Assembly (NCBI GenBank): GCA_024231975.1
Contig: JAAEQB010000074.1
Coordinates: 49,373 to 113,372 of the forward strand
Reading direction: 5' to 3'
Length of the DNA: 64,000 nucleotides
Source of the DNA: Allobosea sp.
GTDB taxonomy: Bacteria > Pseudomonadota > Alphaproteobacteria > Rhizobiales > Beijerinckiaceae
Below the pieces are notes generated by a model. That model saw only the letters and a list, made by a program, of their open reading frames with translations, had not been told where the DNA came from and ran no database searches. Position numbers and translations under genes: made by a program. This document shows, in pieces, positions 58,604 through 64,000 of the stretch; within the stretch, counting starts at the first letter, position 1, and every line of letters starts with the position of its first letter.

Positions 58604-58633
58604 GAAAGGCCGGGGCGTATGCCCCGGCCTTTC
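58604..58633 (-). terminator. Rho-independent terminator
   Basis: Perfect 13-bp stem (58604-58616 with 58621-58633), 4-base loop, then on the minus strand a T run. It ends the metallo-hydrolase gene. Confidence 0.9.
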
Positions 58634-58655
58634 TCCAGCAGAGTGCGCGAGGGTC

Positions 58656-59642
58656 TCAGATCGCGCTGCTCCACTGCACCGGTACGAGCTCGTAGCCATT
58701 GCCGGCCTTGGCGATATGGCCAGTGGCCGGGAAGGGCGCATGATAGAAGCAGACCTGCATCTTTTCCGTGGCAGCCATGTCGAGCAGCTTGCGGCGGGTG
58801 GCGGCGGCCTGCGGGCCGTCCATGTCGAACACCGCCGACCAGTCGGGATTGCGCACGAACAGGGCCGGGTGGTTGGTGGTATCCGACAGAACCATCAGCT
58901 TGCCGCTGCCGGAGGAGACCGCGAAGACGGTGTGGCCGGGCGTATGGCCTGGCGCCGCGATCGCGGTCACCCCCGGCAGGATCTCCTTGCCGGCCTCATA
59001 TTGCTTCACATCCTTGGCGACCGGGCCGAAGACGCGGCGCACGCCGGCAAAGGCCCCCTTCATCGCCTCCGGGGCGGCGTTCATCTTGGCATCGTCCATC
59101 CAGAAGGCCCATTCGGCCTGCGGCACCATCACCTCGGCGTTCGGGAACACGGCGGTGCCGTCCTTGAGCCGAAAGCCGTTGATGTGGTCGCCGTGGAAAT
59201 GGCTGAAGATCACGCTGGAGACATTCTTCGGGTCGAGCCCGGCGGCCTGGAAGTTCTTCATCCAGGCGCCGGAGGTCGGCGCGCCGGAATCGCCGTTGCC
59301 GGTGTCGATCAGGGTGATCTTGTCGCCGATCTGCAGCGCCAGCGTGGTGAAGGTGATCGAGAGCGCGTCGCTCGGCAGATAGGCCTGCTCCATCGCCTTC
59401 TTGACGTCGGCGAGCTCGGCATTGCGGACGAAGCCTTCGAGCGGGCGCTTGGCGAAGCCGTCGTTCAGGGCGGTGACGGTGATGTCGCCGACCTTGTAGC
59501 GGTAGAATCCCGGGTTCTGGTTCACGGACGCTCCTTGCGCGTGGGCCGGCGCGACGCCGCCCGGCAGTTCGAGCGCGGCAGCGACGGTGAGCGCGCCGGC
59601 GCCCGCCATCACGGTGCGGCGCGAAGGTTCGAAACGGGCCAT
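58656..59642 (-). CDS. Tat-exported MBL-fold metallo-hydrolase
   Basis: 328 residues: twin-arginine signal (SRRTVMAGAGALTVAAAL), then a metallo-beta-lactamase fold with FSHFHGDHINGF (zinc ligands), APGHTPGHT and a late His ligand. It resembles AHL-lactonase/penicillinase-like hydrolases; the substrate is unknown. Zinc and cofactor loading before export by Tat is consistent with the signal. Confidence 0.9.
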   Translation of the reverse strand: MARFEPSRRTVMAGAGALTVAAALELPGGVAPAHAQGASVNQNPGFYRYKVGDITVTALNDGFAKRPLEGFVRNAELADVKKAMEQAYLPSDALSITFTTLALQIGDKITLIDTGNGDSGAPTSGAWMKNFQAAGLDPKNVSSVIFSHFHGDHINGFRLKDGTAVFPNAEVMVPQAEWAFWMDDAKMNAAPEAMKGAFAGVRRVFGPVAKDVKQYEAGKEILPGVTAIAAPGHTPGHTVFAVSSGSGKLMVLSDTTNHPALFVRNPDWSAVFDMDGPQAAATRRKLLDMAATEKMQVCFYHAPFPATGHIAKAGNGYELVPVQWSSAI

Positions 59643-59884
59643 CCATCAGGCTCCAACAACGAGAAGGGCACGACCTCTCCCGGATGGCGCCCCGCCAGCC
59701 GGAATCGTGCCCTGGGCATTGCTCAGCCCGAGCGTCAAACTAGCTGGGCGAACAACGCCTTCAACCGGCGTTTGGTTGCCTCGGGTCAATTGTCCGTGAG
59801 TTCGCCGTCGCCGTGCGGCCTTGCCGAGGCGAGTTGATTCGATTCCTTCGCCGAATCCACCTTGTCGTTGGAATCGGGATCGTT

Positions 59885-60310
59885 TTACCGCTCGGCCTGG
59901 GCCGGGCTCTGATCGGAGCGGTTCCGCGCGAATGCCTTGAGCAGGGCGGCGCAGAGCGCGAGCGAGGCGAGCGCGCCATGGCCCGCGCAGCCGGCGACCA
60001 GCGCCTCATAGGTCTGCTCCTCGGTCGCGACCGATTGCAGGCTCCAGTTCCAGTCCGGCGCCTTCTGCCGGATGATGCTGACGGCGACATCGATTTCGGC
60101 GCTGACTCGGCCGATCGCCTTCCACAGCGAGCCCTGCTGGTAGATGCCGCCGGGCGGGGTACGCGGGGCGAGCAGGGTGGTCGGCTTGCGCCGGACCGTG
60201 AAGCCGAGCGCCTCATAGATGTCGGCGTCGAGATTGCGGTCGGGGCGGCCGGTGCTCTCGCAGCGTTGCGCGAGGGCGAGCAATTGGTCGCGCTGGTCGG
60301 CAGAGGTCAT
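59885..60310 (-). CDS. Conserved hypothetical protein
   Basis: 141 residues, MTSADQRDQLLALAQRCESTG then DADIYEALGFTVRRKP, a centre with WNWSLQSVATEEQTYEALVAG, and a helical AAALLKAFARN end. Similar small proteins (often annotated with phage-like or hypothetical names) are common in alphaproteobacteria. It may be a remnant of an integrated element beside the tRNA gene, but no integrase is seen. Confidence 0.65.
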   Translation of the reverse strand: MTSADQRDQLLALAQRCESTGRPDRNLDADIYEALGFTVRRKPTTLLAPRTPPGGIYQQGSLWKAIGRVSAEIDVAVSIIRQKAPDWNWSLQSVATEEQTYEALVAGCAGHGALASLALCAALLKAFARNRSDQSPAQAER

Positions 60311-60382
60311 TGCTCGGCAGGCTCCGGTCGTCCTCGTCGTCGCGACGGCATGGCGGGCAAGCGACAGGCCACCGAAGTCGGA

Positions 60383-60457
60383 TGGTGCCGGCGGAGAGGA
60401 TCGAACTCCCGACCTTCGGTTTACAAAACCGCTGCACTACCGCTGTGCTACGCCGGC
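60383..60457 (-). tRNA. tRNA-Thr (UGU)
   Basis: Cloverleaf on the minus strand: 7-bp acceptor stem (60451-60457 with 60387-60393), D-stem GCAC/GTGC, anticodon loop TTTGTAA (anticodon UGU), T-loop TTCGATC, discriminator A and an encoded CCA at 60383-60385. Position 27-43 is a G-A mismatch. Confidence 0.93.
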
Positions 60458-60744
60458 CCTGTGCGTTGCGGTATCAGGCCGGTGGGGCGAGGGCAAGGCC
60501 GACGGCGCGCTGTCCTATGCCGAAGCGGCCGCTTGGCACAGGCCAGGCGGAAGCACTCGGTGCAGCGTCGATGGCTCCGACACCTGGCGAAAGCGTGATC
60601 CGCGATCGCTCTCCGATCCGCCAGTTGAGGTCGCCTGCGTGGCGGAACTGCCACATCCGGTCAATTTGGCGGGTTGTGAATGGCTGTTCATTGCCTCGCA
60701 CGCGACGGTGCCCGAGCCTGCCCTTGGGTGAGAGGGCGATATTG

Positions 60745-63700
60745 GTGCCGGAGACGATCGATCAGAAGCCTGCGGCGAGCAGGGTGGCTCGGCTTGTGCC
60801 GGGCGTGACGTCGTCTGCCGTCTCTTCGCGCGCGCTCATCCTTGCAGCTGGATTCGCGCTGCTGGCCGCCGCGCCCGTCGCCAATGCCCAGTCGGTGAGC
60901 GGCACCGGTGATCTCGATCCGAGCCTTTCCGCGCCGCTGCCGGACTGGAATCTCGGTGGCGCGGACCTCTCTATCGGCAATACCGGCACCGGCACGCTGA
61001 CCATCGAGAATGGCGGCACGGTCTCGAACGCCAATATTGGCTATGTCGGCAACAATGCCGGCAGCACCGGCACGGTGACGGTGAGCGGGGCCGGCTCGAC
61101 CTTGACCAATAGCGGCGACCTCCATGTCGGCAATTACGGCACCGGCACGCTCACCATCGAGAATGGCGGCACAGTCTCGAACGGCAACATTGGCTATATC
61201 GGCTGGAACGGCGGCAGCGGCACCGTGACGGTGACCGGGGCAGGCTCGACCTGGACCAATGGCGATAGACTCGGGGTCGGCAACGGCACGCTGACGATCG
61301 CGAATGGCGGCGCGGTCTCGAACACCGGTAGCACAATCGCGGGAGGGCCCGGCAGCACCGGCACGGTGACAGTGACGGGTGCCGGCTCGACCTGGACCAA
61401 TAGCGGCAATCTCGTTATTACGCGCGCCGGCGTGCTGAGGATCGAGGATGGCGGCGCCGTTTCGAGCGCCAGTGGCCGGCTCGGCATCAACAGCGGCAGC
61501 GCCTCGGCGACGGTGACCGGTGCCGGCTCGACCTGGACCATGACCTACGAGCTTTCTGTCGGCGGGTTGGGCACCGCCACGGTCACAATCGAGAATGGCG
61601 GCAAGGTGTCGAGCGGCTCCGGCTTTGTCAGCGGCAGCTATAGCGCCGGAGCGGTGACAGTAACCGGTGCCGGCTCGAGCTGGACAAATTCCGGCAGTCT
61701 TTATGTCGGCAATAACGGCACCGGTCAGCTGACCATCGCAGATGGCGGCAAGGTTTCGAACACCACCAGCTATCTCGGCTACTCTGGCGCCAGCAACGGT
61801 GCCGCCGACACTGGCACGGTGACAGTGACGGGTGCCGGCTCGACCTGGACAAATAGCGGTGTGTTGCGTGTCGGCCGTGAAGGTACCGGGACGCTGACCG
61901 TCGCAGCCGGCGGCAAGGCCTCGAACACCTCCGGCCATATCGGCGCCAATGCCGGCGGCACTGGCACGGTGACGGTGACCGGGGCCGGCTCGACCTGGAC
62001 CAACAGCGCCGAGCTCGCTGTCGGTAATTCCGGCACCGGGACGCTGATCGTCGAGGACGGCGGCAAGGTCTCGAACACGGTCGGCTATGTCGGCCGGAAT
62101 TCCGGCAGCACCGGCACCGCGACGGTGACCGGCGCCGGCTCGACCTGGACCAACAGCGCCGAGCTCTATGTCGGCTACTCCGGCACCGGCACGCTGACCA
62201 TCGCCGATGGCGGCACGGTCACGAACTCCTCCGGCTATATCGGTTATGCCTCCGGCAGCTCTGGCACGGTGACGGTGACCGGAACAGGCTCGCGTTGGGT
62301 CATCAACAGCATACTCGATGTTGGTCGTGACGGCAGCGGCACGCTGACCGTCTCCAATGGCGGGACCATCAGCGGTGCCACCCACGCCTATATCTCCTAT
62401 CTCGGATCGAGTGGCACGGGCACCGGCACCGTGACGGTGACCGGCGCCGGCTCGGCCTTGTACGTCGACCAAACGACTTTCATGAGCGCGGGCGGCACGC
62501 TGACAGTCGAAAAGGGCGGTTATGTCAAAACAGCGAGATTGTTCTTTTTCGGAAGCAGCACGCTGAACCTGCTCGGCGACGCCACGAACGGCCGCGGCGT
62601 CCTGGAGATCAACGAGCTGTTCGCCTACGACGGCACCCTCAACCTGAACGGCGGCATCCTGCGGGCGGCAACCAACAACCCCAATTTATTGGACAGCTTT
62701 CCGGCGCTGACCATCGGCGCGAACGGGGCCTTCTTCGACAGCAATGGCTTCAGCATCGGCGTCTCGACCAGTTTCGACGGCACGGGCGGCCTGACCAAGC
62801 AGGGCGCCGGCACGCTGACCCTGACCGGCACCAACACCTATACCGGCGCGACCACGATCGAGGCCGGCACGCTGCTGATCGACGCGGCGCCGGCGATGTC
62901 GGCCGCCTCGGGCTACACCGTCGCATCGGGCGCGACGCTGCAGGTCAGCGACAGCCTTGGGGCCGTAACCGCCGCATCGATTGCCGGCGCAGGGGCGATC
63001 CAGATCGGCACCGGCACAACGTTGAAGGCCGGCAGCAACAACGCCTCGACGGCCTTCTCAGGGTCGATCAGCGGCAATGGCGCGCTCGACAAGACCGGCA
63101 CCGGCACGCTGACCCTGACCGGCGCCAACACCTATACCGGTGGCACCAAAGTCTCGGGCGGCAAGCTGGTGGTGAACGGCTCGATCACCGGTTCGGTGAC
63201 GCTGGATGGCGGCACGCTCGGCGGCTCGGGCGCGGTCGGAGCGGTGAGCGTCGGCAGCGGCGGTACGATCGCGCCGGGCAATTCGATCGGGACGCTGACC
63301 GTCGCGGGCAATGTCGCCTTCGCCTCGGGCTCGACCTATCAGGTCGAGGTCAATGCGGCCGGGCAAAGCGACAGGATCGTGGCGTCCGGCAGCGCGAGCA
63401 TCACCGGCGGCACGGTGCAGGTGCTGGCCGAGAACGGCAACTACGCCGCGAGCACGAACTACACGATCCTGACCGCCTCCGCTGGCGTGACCGGGACGTT
63501 CAGCACCGTCACGTCGAACCTTGCCTTCCTGACACCGTCGCTGAGCTATGGCAGCACGACCGTCACGCTGACCATGACGCGCAACGACGCCTCCTTCGGG
63601 CCGGGCGGCGGCTCCAGCGGCGGAACCGGCACGAGCGGGACGTCGAGTGGCGGCACCGGCGGCACGAGCGATGGCGGCGGCAACGCCAGCCCCGGCAGCA

Positions 63701-64000
63701 CCTACATCGCCGCCACCCGCAACCAGGGTTTCATCGCGATCGCGGCGGAGCGGCTGGGCGTCGGCAACCCGGTCTATGACGCGCTGATCTCGGCGACGGC
63801 GGCCGAGGCGCGGGCCGGCTTCGGCCTGCTTTCGGGCGAAGCGCATGCGCAAGGCGTCAGCGTGATGATCGACGAGAGCCGCCTGGTGCGCGACACCGTC
63901 CTCTCCCATCTGCGCGGCCCGCTGCTGACCGCGCCCGGCCAGCAGGTCGCAGGCGCCTTCACCGCCGACCTGCCCGGCCGCAAGGGCGGGGTCGTGATGC
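60745..64000 (+). CDS. Large repeat-rich autotransporter (3' end outside window)
   Basis: One open frame from 60745 to the window end (over 1080 codons, no stop). A GTG (or TTG 60742) after GAGAGGG opens a long signal peptide (about 1-50, ending VANAQS). The passenger (about 70-600) is built of some eleven imperfect repeats of about 45-50 residues with GTLTIENGG and TVTGAGSTWTNSG. Two PATR-type motifs (GAGTLTLTGTNTYTGATTIEAGTLLI-like, near 690 and 790) follow, then a Gly/Ser linker (near 960) and the start of a beta-barrel domain (RNQGFIAIAAERLG). It is a type V secreted surface protein, probably adhesive. Confidence 0.88.
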   Translation, partial: MPETIDQKPAASRVARLVPGVTSSAVSSRALILAAGFALLAAAPVANAQSVSGTGDLDPSLSAPLPDWNLGGADLSIGNTGTGTLTIENGGTVSNANIGYVGNNAGSTGTVTVSGAGSTLTNSGDLHVGNYGTGTLTIENGGTVSNGNIGYIGWNGGSGTVTVTGAGSTWTNGDRLGVGNGTLTIANGGAVSNTGSTIAGGPGSTGTVTVTGAGSTWTNSGNLVITRAGVLRIEDGGAVSSASGRLGINSGSASATVTGAGSTWTMTYELSVGGLGTATVTIENGGKVSSGSGFVSGSYSAGAVTVTGAGSSWTNSGSLYVGNNGTGQLTIADGGKVSNTTSYLGYSGASNGAADTGTVTVTGAGSTWTNSGVLRVGREGTGTLTVAAGGKASNTSGHIGANAGGTGTVTVTGAGSTWTNSAELAVGNSGTGTLIVEDGGKVSNTVGYVGRNSGSTGTATVTGAGSTWTNSAELYVGYSGTGTLTIADGGTVTNSSGYIGYASGSSGTVTVTGTGSRWVINSILDVGRDGSGTLTVSNGGTISGATHAYISYLGSSGTGTGTVTVTGAGSALYVDQTTFMSAGGTLTVEKGGYVKTARLFFFGSSTLNLLGDATNGRGVLEINELFAYDGTLNLNGGILRAATNNPNLLDSFPALTIGANGAFFDSNGFSIGVSTSFDGTGGLTKQGAGTLTLTGTNTYTGATTIEAGTLLIDAAPAMSAASGYTVASGATLQVSDSLGAVTAASIAGAGAIQIGTGTTLKAGSNNASTAFSGSISGNGALDKTGTGTLTLTGANTYTGGTKVSGGKLVVNGSITGSVTLDGGTLGGSGAVGAVSVGSGGTIAPGNSIGTLTVAGNVAFASGSTYQVEVNAAGQSDRIVASGSASITGGTVQVLAENGNYAASTNYTILTASAGVTGTFSTVTSNLAFLTPSLSYGSTTVTLTMTRNDASFGPGGGSSGGTGTSGTSSGGTGGTSDGGGNASPGSTYIAATRNQGFIAIAAERLGVGNPVYDALISATAAEARAGFGLLSGEAHAQGVSVMIDESRLVRDTVLSHLRGPLLTAPGQQVAGAFTADLPGRKGGVVM

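Noticed and set aside
60688..62472. 594-codon minus-strand open frame
   Set aside because: Antisense to the autotransporter repeats; repetitive composition, no recognisable domain.
1..64000. CRISPR array, prophage or integrative element
   Set aside because: No regular spaced repeats, cas, integrase or phage structural genes were seen; the only tRNA has no visible attachment duplication.

Overview
The window looks like a chromosomal segment of a GC-rich alphaproteobacterium of the order Hyphomicrobiales, most likely Bosea or a relative such as Methylobacterium or Bradyrhizobium. That placement is inferred from the FixL/FixJ/FixK oxygen-sensing set, an Irr-type iron box, class I PHB genes, DUF6455/DUF6894-type small proteins and HisKA_2 kinases. 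No phage, intact transposon, CRISPR array or rRNA was seen. One tRNA-Thr(UGU) is present. Layout: 1-2.9 kb holds a signalling trio (CHASE3 histidine kinase, single-domain response regulator, receiver-HisKA_2 kinase). 3.2-8.9 kb holds small stress genes: SemiSWEET, a Crp-like regulator, DUF6894, a PepSY-like secreted protein, a glycine-zipper stress protein, a DUF892 ferritin-like protein and an SDR. The main feature is 8.6-46.7 kb (to 49.9 kb with pta-ackA): four universal stress proteins, PHB synthase and phasin, BON and CBS-BON proteins, a beta-CASP hydrolase, two intact zinc alcohol dehydrogenases plus one broken one, two P-type ATPases, phosphoketolase, a receiver/GGDEF-like/PilZ protein, an APH-AAA kinase, and the whole fixL-fixJ-receiver-fixK cassette. 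The tripartite exporter at 39.1-44.0 kb shows no box and may be independent. 49.9-56.8 kb is ordinary accessory DNA (CPA2 antiporter, LLM oxidoreductase, alginate-type porin, isochorismatase, LysR, pirin/IS3 debris). 57-64 kb holds housekeeping genes (ssb, nadK, a Tat-exported metallo-hydrolase, tRNA-Thr) and the start of a very large repeat-rich autotransporter that runs off the window. How the genes work together: I found by eye 17 copies of the FNR/FixK operator (TTGA-N6-TCAA or a one-base variant). All lie between 9.6 and 46.7 kb, and nearly all are centred 56-84 bp before a start codon. The encoded FixK has the ETVSR recognition helix expected for this operator. The encoded FixL keeps the heme ligand His200, Arg206, Arg220 and phospho-His291 at the same residue numbers as Bradyrhizobium FixL. 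The simplest reading is a self-contained low-oxygen survival island: heme sensor, two-component relay, FixK, then local targets that reroute carbon (phosphoketolase to acetyl-phosphate, then acetate kinase/Pta or PHB), re-oxidise NADH (alcohol dehydrogenases), adjust ion transport and deploy stress proteins. In logic it resembles the mycobacterial DosR or pseudomonad Anr stress regulons. The island also shows recent rearrangement: a 97-bp promoter module present twice in opposite orientation, a duplicated phasin-tail/ATPase-head segment, and a decayed alcohol dehydrogenase that still has its FixK box.
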